DNA from: an uncultured Bacteroidales bacterium
GTDB taxonomy: Bacteria; Bacteroidota; Bacteroidia; Bacteroidales; UBA932
Assembly: GCA_944323825.1 (NCBI GenBank)
Contig: CALUTY010000001.1
Span: 124,001-188,000 of the forward strand
Direction of reading: 5' to 3'
DNA: 64,000 bases
The stretch's first letter is position 1. The number at the start of each line of letters is the position of its first letter. Shown in pieces: positions 8,808 to 17,870 of this stretch. The notes beneath the pieces are model-generated. The model searched no databases. It was not told the origin of the DNA and was given only the letters and a program-made list of their open reading frames with translations. The position numbers and the translations under genes are program-made.

Positions 8808-11300
8808 CTATCTCAACACCGCCCCGTATTCATTCGTGAATGTTGAGAGCAGCTTGGACATGACTTTCTCCACATCAGTGTCCGTCAGCGTCTTGTCCAC
8901 ATCCTGAAGGACGAAGTTCATGGCATACTGTTTTTTCCCCTCCGGGATCTTGTCCCCTCTGTAGACATCGAAGAGGGTGACATTCTTGAGAAGTTTCTTG
9001 CCTGCCCTGAATGCGCTCTTGCGCAAGTCAGCATATGACACGCTCTCGTCAAGGAGCAATGCAAGGTCACGGCGTACCTCCGGAAATTTCGGAAGTTCCT
9101 TGTATTTTATCTTGTCCCGTTTCACCAGTTCAAAGAATGCCGGCCAGCTTATTTCGGCTGCAAACACCGGCTGGCGGATGCCGAACTGCTTCAGGCGTGC
9201 AGGGGCGACAGTACCCATCACCGCAAGCTGCGTCCTCGTCCCCGGCAGCCTGTAGACAAGTCCTTCGGAGAACAGGTCTGCAGGGGCAGGTTCATATTCC
9301 ATAGAATATATGTCTGCACCGAAACGCCTCAGCAGCAGCTCCAGATAACCCTTGAGCTGAAAATAGCTTCCTTTGCGAGGCTCGGAGCACCATGACTTCT
9401 CGCCAGGTCCCGTTATGAAAAGGGCATATGCAGTCTTCTCATCATACGAAGCGAGGGTGCTTCCGTCCGTGTCCGGCTTCCGTGAATATACTGACCCGTA
9501 TTCAAAGAGGCGCATTGAAGCCGTCTGCCTGTTGATGTTGTATGCTATCACCTCCAGACCGTTGAGAAGAAGGGTCTGCCTCATCACATTCAGGTCAGAA
9601 CTGAGCGGATTCAATATGCGCACGCAGTTCTCCTCAGGGAAGGTCTTCAGATGTGAATAATATTCAGACTTTGTGAGGGAGTTGTTCATCGTCTCCACAA
9701 ATCCGTTGGCGGCGAGGAAATCCGAAACGGCATTCCTCACCTTCTCCGGTTCAGGCTGCTCCACGGCATTGGCACAGCCGCGCACGGAAGAAGGGAACTC
9801 TATGTTGTTGTAGCCGTAGACCCTCAATATCTCCTCCACCACATCGCATTCGCGGTAAACGTCCACCATGTATGAAGGCACTGCCACCAGAGCGCCTGAC
9901 GGCCGTCCGTCGGCTCCGGCTCTTCTTTCTATGAAATCATACGAAAGCCATGTAAGGATATTTTCTATCGTATCATGACCTATCTTCTTGCCGATGAAAT
10001 TCTCGATTCTGTCATAATCGAGCTCTACGGTCTTCTTTTCGATTTTCTCCGGGCAGAACTTCTGGAGCTTTCCGACAACATGGCCGCCGGCAAGCTCCAT
10101 GATGAGCAGGGCCGCCCTTTTTCCTGCATATTCGACGGCAAGCGGATCCGCCCCTCTCTCATATCTGAACGAGGCGTCAGTCTTCAGCCCGTGCCTCTTT
10201 GAACTTTTCCTTATGGAAACAGGATTGAACCACGCGCTTTCGAGGAACACATCCTCAGTGGCTTCAGTAACTCCGGACTCCTCGCCGCCGAAGACTCCTG
10301 CAAGGCACATGGCCTTTTCCTCATTGGCAATCATCAGGTCCTCAGAAGAAAGAGTCCTTTCGACCCCGTCCAGAGTGGTGAATTTCTCGCCCTCGGCTGC
10401 CCTTCTCACAATGACCCTGTTGCCGGTGATTTTGGCGGCATCGAAGGCATGCAGCGGCTGGCCGATCTCCATCAGGACGAAATTCGTCACATCCACCACA
10501 TTGTTGATGGGCCTGAGTCCCACGGAAAGCAGCTTTTTCTGCAGCCACTCAGGAGAAGGCCCGACCTTCACATCCTTTATTGTAATGCCTGTATACTCAG
10601 GAGCTCCGTCCTTCGCAAGGACCTCCACCGGTATCGCCCCGTCAATCCCGGCTCCTGAAGTGCACATCCCCTCCTGCCCCTCGGCAAAGGCCGACACGTC
10701 AGGAATATTCAGGCGGCAAGGTATGCCGTTGAGCATGAGCCAGGCATACAGGTCACGGGCGACGCCGATATGCGAAGCGGCATCCACCCTGTTGGCCGTA
10801 AGACCGATTTCGATGGTCCAGTCAGTTTCCAGATGAAGATATTCCTTGGCAGGGGTCCCTGGAACGGCATCAGGGTCAAGCACCATTATACCGTCATGGG
10901 AAGCGCCTATTCCGAGCTCGTCCTCTGCGCAGATCATGCCGAAAGACTCCACCCCGCGTATCTTCGACTTCTTTATCTTGAAGTCCTCACCGAGCACCGT
11001 GCCGACAGTGGCAAGAAGCACCTTCTGTCCTGCAGCCACATTCGGAGCCCCGCACACCACCTGGAGCAGCTCCCCGCCGTCACCGGTGTTCAGTCTGGTT
11101 ATGTGCAGATGGTCTGAGTCCGGATGGTCATAGCATTCCACCACCTCGGCCACAATCACTCCGGCCAGTCCTCCCGGAACAGACTCCACCTGTTCAAGGG
11201 AATCCACTTCAAGTCCGATCGAGGTCAGTGCCCCGGCAATCTCTTCCGCCGAAAGGCCGCATTCAATATAGTCCTTCAGCCAATTGTATGAAATCTTCAT
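8808..11300 (-). CDS. pheT: Phenylalanyl-tRNA synthetase beta subunit
   Basis: 830 residues, the usual length. It forms the alpha2-beta2 enzyme that charges tRNA-Phe. Domains in order: N-terminal EMAP/OB-type tRNA-binding domain (about 40-150, with HPDSDHLHI and VCGAPN), B3/B4 editing domain (about 210-400), B5 domain (about 410-490), catalytic-like core, and a C-terminal ferredoxin-like anticodon-binding domain (about 735-830, FPEVRRDLALLLD). The alpha subunit gene pheS is not in the window. ftsY lies 17 bases upstream on the same strand. Confidence 0.96.
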   Translation of the reverse strand: MKISYNWLKDYIECGLSAEEIAGALTSIGLEVDSLEQVESVPGGLAGVIVAEVVECYDHPDSDHLHITRLNTGDGGELLQVVCGAPNVAAGQKVLLATVGTVLGEDFKIKKSKIRGVESFGMICAEDELGIGASHDGIMVLDPDAVPGTPAKEYLHLETDWTIEIGLTANRVDAASHIGVARDLYAWLMLNGIPCRLNIPDVSAFAEGQEGMCTSGAGIDGAIPVEVLAKDGAPEYTGITIKDVKVGPSPEWLQKKLLSVGLRPINNVVDVTNFVLMEIGQPLHAFDAAKITGNRVIVRRAAEGEKFTTLDGVERTLSSEDLMIANEEKAMCLAGVFGGEESGVTEATEDVFLESAWFNPVSIRKSSKRHGLKTDASFRYERGADPLAVEYAGKRAALLIMELAGGHVVGKLQKFCPEKIEKKTVELDYDRIENFIGKKIGHDTIENILTWLSYDFIERRAGADGRPSGALVAVPSYMVDVYRECDVVEEILRVYGYNNIEFPSSVRGCANAVEQPEPEKVRNAVSDFLAANGFVETMNNSLTKSEYYSHLKTFPEENCVRILNPLSSDLNVMRQTLLLNGLEVIAYNINRQTASMRLFEYGSVYSRKPDTDGSTLASYDEKTAYALFITGPGEKSWCSEPRKGSYFQLKGYLELLLRRFGADIYSMEYEPAPADLFSEGLVYRLPGTRTQLAVMGTVAPARLKQFGIRQPVFAAEISWPAFFELVKRDKIKYKELPKFPEVRRDLALLLDESVSYADLRKSAFRAGKKLLKNVTLFDVYRGDKIPEGKKQYAMNFVLQDVDKTLTDTDVEKVMSKLLSTFTNEYGAVLR

Positions 11301-11317
11301 ATAATGTTACTTTTTCA

Positions 11318-12253
11318 TTATTTTCCGAGGTCCTCACGCGAGAACAGGGAATTGACAAACTCTTTCCTGTCAAAGACCTTCAGGTCGTCTATGCCTTCTC
11401 CGATGCCGATGAACTTGACCGGAATCCGGAACTGGTCCACAATCCCGATCACGACACCGCCCTTGGCTGTACCGTCAAGCTTCGTGACTGCCAGTGCGGT
11501 CACATCAGTAGCCTTTGAAAACTCCTTTGCCTGCTGGAAGGCATTCTGCCCGGTGGAGCCGTCAAGGACGAGCAGCACCTCATGAGGGGCGTCAGGCACG
11601 ACCTTGCGCATCACATTCCGTATCTTGGTAAGCTCGTTCATGAGGTCTATCCTGTTGTGGAGCCTTCCTGCCGTGTCGACAAGCACAACATCTGCATTCT
11701 TTGCCACTGCCGACTTCACCGCATCGTATGCCACGGAAGCCGGGTCCGAACCCATCTCCTGCTTGACGATGTCCACTCCTGCCCGCTCTGCCCATATCGT
11801 GAGCTGGTCCACTGCAGCTGCACGGAAAGTGTCCGCAGCCCCCAGAACCACCTTCTTGCCCTGAGCCCTAAGACTGCTTGCCAGCTTGCCTATCGTGGTG
11901 GTCTTCCCTACCCCGTTGACTCCGACTACCATGACCACATAGGGCTTCTTTGAGAAGTCGAACGGCTCAACCACGGACTGTTCCGGGGCGGAAACCTCCA
12001 GAAGTTTGGAAATCTCATCCCTCAGCAGCTCCACAAGCTCGTCAAAGGAGACATACTTGTCCCGGCTGACTCGCTCCTCCAGGTTGTCGATGATCTTGAG
12101 CGTCGTGTCAACACCCATATCGGTGGCCACAAGTGCCTCCTCAATGGCGTCAAGAGTGTCATCATCCACCTTTGACTTGCCGACCACAGCCCTTGAAAGA
12201 CGCTCAAAAAAGCCGCGCCTGGTCTTCTGGACTCCTTTGTCAAAAATACCCAT
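11318..12253 (-). CDS. ftsY: Signal recognition particle receptor FtsY
   Basis: 311-residue SRP GTPase that docks ribosome-SRP complexes at the inner membrane. The N domain (about 1-95) is short and lacks the long acidic A region of E. coli FtsY, as is usual in this phylum. G-domain motifs are present: GVNGVGKTTTIGKLA (P-loop), DTFRAAAVDQL, VDTAGR, TKLDGTAKGG, and GIGEGIDDL at the end. It has its own likely promoter upstream at 12280. Confidence 0.96.
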   Translation of the reverse strand: MGIFDKGVQKTRRGFFERLSRAVVGKSKVDDDTLDAIEEALVATDMGVDTTLKIIDNLEERVSRDKYVSFDELVELLRDEISKLLEVSAPEQSVVEPFDFSKKPYVVMVVGVNGVGKTTTIGKLASSLRAQGKKVVLGAADTFRAAAVDQLTIWAERAGVDIVKQEMGSDPASVAYDAVKSAVAKNADVVLVDTAGRLHNRIDLMNELTKIRNVMRKVVPDAPHEVLLVLDGSTGQNAFQQAKEFSKATDVTALAVTKLDGTAKGGVVIGIVDQFRIPVKFIGIGEGIDDLKVFDRKEFVNSLFSREDLGK

Positions 12254-12279
12254 ATGCGATCAGATCTGTTAAAATCATA

Positions 12280-12287
12280 CAAAGTTA
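12280..12287 (-). promoter_or_regulatory. ftsY -7 promoter box
   Basis: TAACTTTG on the minus strand fits the Bacteroidota TAnnTTTG box, with a start of transcription expected near 12273, about 20 bases before the ftsY ATG. The -33 region is T-rich without a clear TTTG. Confidence 0.45.
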
Positions 12288-12330
12288 CAGAAAATAGCCG
12301 TAATAAACGAAAAAATCTTCAGACCGGGAT

Positions 12331-12372
12331 ACAAAGAAAGTGAGGGAAACCCGTTGAGATTTCCCTCACTTC
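12331..12372 (-). terminator. Terminator of the rpmB-rpmG-DUF4295 operon
   Basis: A perfect 11-bp stem (AGTGAGGGAAA at 12339-12349 with TTTCCCTCACT at 12360-12370), a 10-base loop, then a T-rich tail on the minus strand (TTTCTTTGT). It lies 21 bases past the DUF4295 stop and before the ftsY promoter, so it separates the two units. Confidence 0.85.
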
Positions 12373-12393
12373 AATTCCGTTGCAGACAAAAGA

Positions 12394-12552
12394 CTAATTC
12401 TTTGCGAAAAAGTCCTTCACCTTGTCAGCCTCGACAAGCTCCTCTTTGAAGACATATGCGCCTGTCTTGGAAGACTTGTCCATACGGATGCACTTCACCA
12501 TGCTCTTTGCGCCTGACTTGGCGCTGAAGGTTGCGACTGCTTTCTTTGCCAT
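12394..12552 (-). CDS. DUF4295 small basic protein
   Basis: 52 residues, beginning MAKKAVATFSAKSG and ending DKVKDFFAKN. The small DUF4295 protein is encoded directly after L33 in nearly all Bacteroidota, and the same order is seen here (14 bases after rpmG). The lysine content and the ribosomal-protein context suggest a ribosome-associated role, but no function is established. It is the last gene of the rpmB operon, followed by a strong terminator. Confidence 0.88.
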   Translation of the reverse strand: MAKKAVATFSAKSGAKSMVKCIRMDKSSKTGAYVFKEELVEADKVKDFFAKN

Positions 12553-12566
12553 AAATCAATTCCTCC

Positions 12567-12755
12567 TTATTTGATCTCGCGATGAAGTGTGACCTTCTTC
12601 AGGAACGGGTTGTATTTCATGCGTTCCAGACGCTGAGTTGTATTCTTCTTGTTCTTGGTGGTGATGTATCTTGAGATGCCAGGTACACCGCTCTCCCTCT
12701 GTTCAGTGCACTCCAATATGACCTGAACTCTGTTGCCTTTTGCTTTCTTTGCCAT
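12567..12755 (-). CDS. rpmG: 50S ribosomal protein L33
   Basis: 62 residues, with [19 protein letters not shown] and [20 protein letters not shown], which are the conserved L33 body. Only one cysteine (C15) is present, so this is the zinc-free (C-minus) form. It is 11 bases after rpmB and 14 before the DUF4295 gene. Confidence 0.97.
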   Translation of the reverse strand: MAKKAKGNRVQVILECTEQRESGVPGISRYITTKNKKNTTQRLERMKYNPFLKKVTLHREIK

Positions 12756-12766
12756 AACTCACTGGA

Positions 12767-13009
12767 TTAAACGAGGTTAATGTATCCTTTCTTCTGAGCA
12801 TCCTTAACAACTGCATCCAGACCGTTCTTCTCGATGGTCCTGATGCCTTTGCAAGACACCTTCAATGTGATGAATCTCTGCTCTTCCTCCGACCAGAACT
12901 TCTTGTTCTTGAGATTCAGGGCAAAAACGCGTTTGGTGCGTCTTTTGGAATGGGAAACATTGTTTCCTACCATCCTCTTTCTACCTGTTACTTGACAAAC
13001 CTTTGCCAT
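12767..13009 (-). CDS. rpmB: 50S ribosomal protein L28
   Basis: 80 residues, MAKVCQVTGRKRMVGNNVSHS followed by the KRRTKRVFALNL and RTIEKNGLDAVV segments typical of L28. It heads the L28-L33-DUF4295 operon. The 116-base leader between lepB and this gene contains a GGGC/GCCC hairpin (13065-13076) and a TACATTTG -7-like box close to the start; either could take part in control. Confidence 0.97.
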   Translation of the reverse strand: MAKVCQVTGRKRMVGNNVSHSKRRTKRVFALNLKNKKFWSEEEQRFITLKVSCKGIRTIEKNGLDAVVKDAQKKGYINLV

Positions 13010-13125
13010 TGTATCTACTTTTTAATTATTTCAAATGTAAATCCGTCTGTTCCAAAGGAATCAAGGGCTCACGCCCAATACGGAGGGCTGCAAATATCGT
13101 ATAAATTTTTCTAAAATACAAGTAT

Positions 13126-14463
13126 TTATACAAATTTGAAAATCCTGCCCCACCTTATGTTCTTCGGAAAACTCTTGTTTCTGTCTGATGAGAACCATAT
13201 CAACGCCGGCTTCCCGACTATATGGTCTTCAGGCACGAAGCCCCAGTATCTGGAGTCAAGCGAATTGTGCCTGTTGTCTCCCATCATGAAGTAGTAATCC
13301 TGCTTGAAAGTATAGCTTTGAGCCTCTTCCCCGTTGATGAATATCTTCCCGTCCTGTGTGACCTTGAGTTCATTTCCCTCGTAGACGGAAATCAGCTTCT
13401 CATAAAGAGGAAGGTTGTCAGTGTCGAGAGCGACGGTCGCACCTTTCTGCGGGATCCATATCGGTCCGTAATTGTCCCTCGTCCATCTGAACTGCTCGGC
13501 AAAAGGGAACAGGGTCAGATAAGAGTCCGGATAATCGGGCGGATATGCATCTATGTTCTCCTCCACTGAAACCACATTCGCATACTTGCGTACCTGCTCC
13601 GCCATCGAGGCAGTCAGAGGGATGTCCGGATATCCCGGAAGCTGCGGATAGAACCTTGCCTCGGAGGCATTGATCCCGAGCTTTTCGAGATTTTTCGGAT
13701 TGATCCTCTGCCCGTCAGTAATGACCGTATATGTATTCTGCACTCCAGGATAAACCTCCTGCATCTCAGAATTGACATATACCAGCCCGTCCTTTATCTG
13801 GAGCGTGTCACCGGCCACGGCGACACATCTTTTCACATAATGGTCCTTCTTGTCCATCGGGCGGACCTTCACAGGCCCTACATTCTCCTTTCCGACAAGT
13901 CTGGACATCATGTAATAGTCCTCGGACGGCGCCTTTACCATCACCGTATCGCCGTTCGGGAAACCGAAGACGACATAGTCGCCCCTTTTCACATGCCCGA
14001 ATCCCTTCAGCCTGCGGTAGTCATTCTGTATAAGGGTAGAATAGGACTCCTTGCCGTTGGGCAGGACATTGTGGGTGAACGGTATCGTCAGCGGCGTCTG
14101 CGGAACCCTCGGCCCGTAGGCAAGCTTGCTCACGAACAGATGGTCACCTGTAAGGAGGGAACTCTCCATCGAGGATGAAGGAATCTTGAATGCCTGGAAA
14201 AAGAATATGTTGATGAAAGTGACGACAACCACCGCAAAAATGATGGCATCAAGCCAGTCAAGCAGCACATTGTGCTTTTCGCCCTCCTTGTAGTACTTCT
14301 TCCAGAACAGCCACTTCACCTTGCGCGTGATGTGGTGGTCGAAGATCACAACGAGTCCGAAGAGCCACCAGTAATTTCCAAGCCATATCACCCACAGTAC
14401 ATAGAGCAAAGCCCAGAAACTGAACCTCACCCACCTGTTATGATATAATTCCTTCAGGCTCAT
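13126..14463 (-). CDS. lepB: Signal peptidase I
   Basis: Membrane serine protease that removes signal peptides from exported proteins. 445 residues, the long Bacteroidota form. Two N-terminal membrane spans (about 13-43 and 70-92) come first. The nucleophile is S98 in IPSSSMESSL and the general-base lysine is K211 in YVKRCVAVAGDT. The C-terminal box is MGDNRHNSLDSRYWGFVP. A large insertion of about 130 residues separates the lysine motif from the last box, as in relatives. It follows rplT by 9 bases and is probably read from the infC operon. Confidence 0.95.
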   Translation of the reverse strand: MSLKELYHNRWVRFSFWALLYVLWVIWLGNYWWLFGLVVIFDHHITRKVKWLFWKKYYKEGEKHNVLLDWLDAIIFAVVVVTFINIFFFQAFKIPSSSMESSLLTGDHLFVSKLAYGPRVPQTPLTIPFTHNVLPNGKESYSTLIQNDYRRLKGFGHVKRGDYVVFGFPNGDTVMVKAPSEDYYMMSRLVGKENVGPVKVRPMDKKDHYVKRCVAVAGDTLQIKDGLVYVNSEMQEVYPGVQNTYTVITDGQRINPKNLEKLGINASEARFYPQLPGYPDIPLTASMAEQVRKYANVVSVEENIDAYPPDYPDSYLTLFPFAEQFRWTRDNYGPIWIPQKGATVALDTDNLPLYEKLISVYEGNELKVTQDGKIFINGEEAQSYTFKQDYYFMMGDNRHNSLDSRYWGFVPEDHIVGKPALIWFSSDRNKSFPKNIRWGRIFKFV

Positions 14464-14472
14464 CCGCCGGAC

Positions 14473-14817
14473 TTATTTTACAGAATTGATGATAGCCTCA
14501 AATGCCTGAGGATTGTTCATGGCAAGGTCTGCAAGCACCTTACGGTTCAGACCGATGTTCTGTTTTGACAGTCTGCCCATAAACTGAGAATATGTCATTC
14601 CGTACTGGCGTGCGGCGGCATTGATTCTCTGGATCCAGAGAGCGCGGAATGAGCGCTTCTTTGCTTTACGGTCACGGTAGGCGTATGTAAGACCCTTCTC
14701 GTAGGTATTCTTTGCTACCGTCCAAACATTCTTTCTTGCAAGAAAATAACCGCGGGTTCTCTTGAGGATTTTCTTGCGGCGTGCCCTTGAGGCAACAGCA
14801 TTTACCGATCTTGGCAT
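14473..14817 (-). CDS. rplT: 50S ribosomal protein L20
   Basis: 114 residues with the conserved [19 protein letters not shown] start, [14 protein letters not shown], and the C-terminal [20 protein letters not shown]20 is an early assembly protein and in other bacteria represses its own operon by binding mRNA. A stem-loop lies in the 81-base gap after rpmI. lepB follows 9 bases on. Confidence 0.97.
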   Translation of the reverse strand: MPRSVNAVASRARRKKILKRTRGYFLARKNVWTVAKNTYEKGLTYAYRDRKAKKRSFRALWIQRINAAARQYGMTYSQFMGRLSKQNIGLNRKVLADLAMNNPQAFEAIINSVK

Positions 14818-14837
14818 AAATTCAACTGTTTTATGGA

Positions 14838-14871
14838 TGCAGTGTCCTCAAAAAGGAGCTTTCCGACTGCA
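14838..14871 (-). promoter_or_regulatory. Stem-loop between rpmI and rplT
   Basis: The arms TGCAGT and ACTGCA form a perfect 6-bp outer stem; inside lies a second small stem (CTC with GAG around a T5 loop on the transcript strand). It ends about 20 bases before the rplT start codon. L20 autoregulation through mRNA structure is known in E. coli and Bacillus, so a control role is possible but inferred. Confidence 0.4.
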
Positions 14872-14898
14872 TTCCAAGTTCTACTTTAATTAATGAAA

Positions 14899-15093
14899 TC
14901 AGATGGCCAACAAAGCTTTGACTCTCTTCTCATCTGACGGGGCAACAAGCCCGAAATGAGTCAAATTCCTTTTCTGCTTTTTGGTCTTTTTGGTGAGAAT
15001 GTGGCTTTTGAAAGCGTGTTTTCTCTTCACTCTTCCCGATCCGGTAAGCGTAAAACGCTTTTTGGCACCGGAGTTGGTTTTCATCTTTGGCAT
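14899..15093 (-). CDS. rpmI: 50S ribosomal protein L35
   Basis: 64 residues: [20 protein letters not shown], then [22 protein letters not shown], the L35 hallmark. It lies 50 bases after infC and 81 before rplT in the conserved infC-rpmI-rplT order. Confidence 0.97.
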   Translation of the reverse strand: MPKMKTNSGAKKRFTLTGSGRVKRKHAFKSHILTKKTKKQKRNLTHFGLVAPSDEKRVKALLAI

Positions 15094-15143
15094 AATTGAA
15101 TCAATTGACTGTTAATAATATATAATCATCCAAATCACATGGA

Positions 15144-15764
15144 TCATTTTTTCTTTATCGGGGCGATCATCATGATCATCCTCTTTCCCTCCAGCTTCGG
15201 CATCTGCTCTGCGCGACCGTACTCCTCAAGCTCCACCGCAAATCTCAGAAGGAGCTTCTCCCCCTGGTCCGAATAGATGATGGAACGCCCTTTGAAGAAC
15301 ACCGAGGCCTTAACCTTGGCTCCCTCCTGGAGAAACTCCATCGCATGCTTCAGCTTGAACTGGAAATCATGTTCATCTGTATTCGGGCCGAACCGTATCT
15401 CCTTGATGACGATCTTCGCCGAATTGGACTTCATCTCCTTCGCCTTCTTCTTCTGCTGATAGAGATATTTCTGATAGTCAATAATCTTGCATACAGGAGG
15501 GTCTGCCTTTGCACTTATCTCTACCAGATCAAGTCCGAGCTCGTCAGCCATTTTCATGGCCTGTGTAATAGGATAGATGCCTTGTTCTTCGATGTTCTCT
15601 CCTACAAGGCGTACTCTTGAAGCCGTAATCTCTTCATTGACTCTCAATCCGTCTTCGTCCTTACCGGGCTTTCTTCCTGCATTGCGGTCCGGACGGCCTG
15701 CTCCCTGCCCTCCCGGTCTCGGACCGTTGAAACGGGGCGCAGATGGTCTGAATGGTGCTGCGAT
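15144..15764 (-). CDS. infC: Translation initiation factor IF-3, AUC start
   Basis: 206 residues when started at the ATC codon at 15764. The conserved body begins [25 protein letters not shown] (N domain), then a lysine-rich linker, then a C domain with [19 protein letters not shown] and [13 protein letters not shown]. No ATG or GTG exists in frame between an upstream stop (15777-15779) and the body, apart from a TTG at 15647 that would cut directly into the conserved start. The ATC is 8 bases after a full AGGAGG. A rare AUU/AUC start is the known basis of IF-3 self-control in E. coli. The extra 39 N-terminal residues are rich in Pro, Gly and Arg. Confidence 0.9.
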   Translation of the reverse strand: MAAPFRPSAPRFNGPRPGGQGAGRPDRNAGRKPGKDEDGLRVNEEITASRVRLVGENIEEQGIYPITQAMKMADELGLDLVEISAKADPPVCKIIDYQKYLYQQKKKAKEMKSNSAKIVIKEIRFGPNTDEHDFQFKLKHAMEFLQEGAKVKASVFFKGRSIIYSDQGEKLLLRFAVELEEYGRAEQMPKLEGKRMIMMIAPIKKK

Positions 15765-15772
15765 AAATGTGT

Positions 15773-15778
15773 CCTCCT
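15773..15778 (-). promoter_or_regulatory. Shine-Dalgarno sequence of infC
   Basis: A complete AGGAGG lies 8 bases before the ATC start. Most genes of this phylum lack such a site because the ribosomal anti-Shine-Dalgarno is occluded; none of the neighbouring genes checked here has one. Together with the rare start codon it fixes the choice of start and points to special translational control. Confidence 0.75.
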
Positions 15779-15806
15779 AAAATTTTAATTAATAACTATC
15801 ATAAAG

Positions 15807-17765
15807 TCATGCAAGCTGCGCCTTGACCTCACCCGCAACGAGTCCGGCAAAGCTTTCAACCGACATGGAACCTTCATCTTTTCCTCCCTGTCTTCTGACA
15901 GAAACGGCTCCTTCTTCCATCTCCTTCTCGCCGACAATCACAATGAAAGGTATTCTCTTGAGCTCGCTTTCGCGTATTCTCTTGCCGATTGTCTCGTTCC
16001 TGTCATCCATTGAGGCGCGAATATCGGAATTATTCAGCAAATCACAAACTTTTTTTGCATAATCTGTAAATTTTTCACTTACAGGCAATACGACCACCTG
16101 ATCAGGAGTCAGCCACAGAGGGAGCTTCCCGCCGGTGTGTTCAAGAAGAACTGCCACGAACCTTTCAAGCGAGCCGAACGGCGCCCGGTGTATCATGACA
16201 GGACGGTGCTTCTTGCCGTCACTTCCGGTGTACTCCAGCTCAAAGCGTTCAGGCAGGTTGTAGTCCACCTGGATGGTTCCGAGCTGCCACTTGCGACCGA
16301 TGGCATCCTTCACCATGAAGTCGAGCTTAGGCCCGTAGAAAGCAGCCTCACCGTATTCCACCACGGTGTTCAGGCCCTTTTCGGCGGCAGCATCTATTAT
16401 GGCCTGCTCAGCCTTGGCCCAGTTCTCGTCACTTCCGATATATTTCTCCCTGTTGTCAGGGTCCCTCAATGAGATCTGCGCCACATATTCATTGAAGTCC
16501 AAAGTCTTGAAGACATATAATATGATGTCGATCACCTTGCAGAACTCCTCCTTCAGCTGGTCCGGACGGCAGAAGAGATGGGCGTCATCCTGTGTGAAGC
16601 CACGGACTCTAGTAAGCCCGTGGAGCTCACCGCTCTGTTCATAACGGTACACGGTACCGAACTCGGCAAACCTCAGAGGAAGATCCTTGTATGACCTCGG
16701 CTTCGACCTGTATATCTCACAGTGGTGAGGACAGTTCATCGGCTTCAGGAGGAACTCTTCTCCTTCCTGCGGAGTATGTATCGGCTGGAATGAATCCTTG
16801 CCGTATTTTGCATAGTGGCCTGATGTCACATAGAGATCCTTGTTGCCTATGTGAGGGGTGATGACAGGCAGATATCCGTATGACTTCTGTATTTTCCGGA
16901 GGAAGTTCTCAAGCCTTTCCCTGAGTTCCGCGCCCTTCGGCAGCCACAGAGGAAGTCCCTGCCCCACTCTCGGGGAGAAGGTGAAAAGCTCCATTTCCTT
17001 GCCCAGCTTCCTGTGGTCGCGTTTCTTCGCCTCTTCGAGCATGACCAGATATTCGTCAAGCATGGACTTTTTCGGGAATGATATTCCATATATACGGGTA
17101 AGCATCTGACGCTTCTCGTCCCCGCGCCAGTATGCACCGGCAATGGAAGTCAGCTTCACTGCCTTGATCACTGAAGTGTCACGCAGATGCGGTCCGCGGC
17201 AGAGGTCGGTGAAATGTCCGTTGGTATAGAAGGTGATGGTGCCGTCCTCCAGCTCGCTGATGAGTTCGCATTTGTACTCGTCGCCCTTCTCCGTGAAAGT
17301 CTTCATGGCCTCGGCCTTTGAAACCTCGCGCCTTTCGAAGACCTCTTTCGAGCGGGCAAGTTCCATCATCTTGTCCTCGATGGCCTTGAGTTCAGACTCG
17401 GTGATCTGCTTTCCGCCGAAATCCACATCATAGTAGAAACCGTTCTCTATCGCAGGTCCGATTCCGAACTTTATGCCCGGATAAAGGCTTTCGAGAGCCT
17501 CGGCCATAAGGTGTGACGACGAATGCCAGAACACATGTTTGGCCTCGTCATCGTCCCATTTGAGGAGCCTTACGGAAGCATCCTCGTTTATCGGACGCAT
17601 CAGGTCGTATGTCGTTCCCTTTCCTGTCGTGTCAGATGCCGTCGTAACATTCACGGCAAGAACTTCCGCCGCAAGTTTGGGGCTGATGCCCTGTGCAATC
17701 TCATAGCCCGTGACGCCGTCATTGTACTGCCTCACGCTGCCGTCAGGAAATGTAATGTTGATCAT
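15807..17765 (-). CDS. thrS: Threonyl-tRNA synthetase
   Basis: 652 residues from the ATG at 17765 ([10 protein letters not shown]). Domains in order: TGS (1-65), editing domain with HxxxH ([15 protein letters not shown], about residues 78-92), class II catalytic core (about 250-540) with [33 protein letters not shown] and the zinc ligands, and the anticodon-binding domain (about 545-652). It charges tRNA-Thr and hydrolyses Ser-tRNA-Thr. infC begins 42 bases downstream, so thrS-infC-rpmI-rplT is conserved. Confidence 0.97.
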   Translation of the reverse strand: MINITFPDGSVRQYNDGVTGYEIAQGISPKLAAEVLAVNVTTASDTTGKGTTYDLMRPINEDASVRLLKWDDDEAKHVFWHSSSHLMAEALESLYPGIKFGIGPAIENGFYYDVDFGGKQITESELKAIEDKMMELARSKEVFERREVSKAEAMKTFTEKGDEYKCELISELEDGTITFYTNGHFTDLCRGPHLRDTSVIKAVKLTSIAGAYWRGDEKRQMLTRIYGISFPKKSMLDEYLVMLEEAKKRDHRKLGKEMELFTFSPRVGQGLPLWLPKGAELRERLENFLRKIQKSYGYLPVITPHIGNKDLYVTSGHYAKYGKDSFQPIHTPQEGEEFLLKPMNCPHHCEIYRSKPRSYKDLPLRFAEFGTVYRYEQSGELHGLTRVRGFTQDDAHLFCRPDQLKEEFCKVIDIILYVFKTLDFNEYVAQISLRDPDNREKYIGSDENWAKAEQAIIDAAAEKGLNTVVEYGEAAFYGPKLDFMVKDAIGRKWQLGTIQVDYNLPERFELEYTGSDGKKHRPVMIHRAPFGSLERFVAVLLEHTGGKLPLWLTPDQVVVLPVSEKFTDYAKKVCDLLNNSDIRASMDDRNETIGKRIRESELKRIPFIVIVGEKEMEEGAVSVRRQGGKDEGSMSVESFAGLVAGEVKAQLA

Positions 17766-17805
17766 AAACAAATAATTTAATGTCCCTTAATCTTCAACAA
17801 GGACG

Positions 17806-17813
17806 CAAAGGTA
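17806..17813 (-). promoter_or_regulatory. thrS -7 promoter box
   Basis: TACCTTTG on the minus strand is a perfect TAnnTTTG box about 40 bases before the thrS start. Only 12 bases separate it from the -7 box of the divergent DUF4199 gene. Confidence 0.55.
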
Positions 17814-17825
17814 CAAATTTTTTTC

Positions 17826-17833
17826 TATCTTTG
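17826..17833 (+). promoter_or_regulatory. -7 box of the DUF4199-glycosyltransferase operon
   Basis: TATCTTTG on the plus strand, 37 bases before the DUF4199 start. The -33 region expected for this promoter coincides with the -7 box of the thrS promoter on the other strand. Confidence 0.5.
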
Positions 17834-17870
17834 CTCCACCGGAAAGGGTCAACATCATAATTATTTTCAA

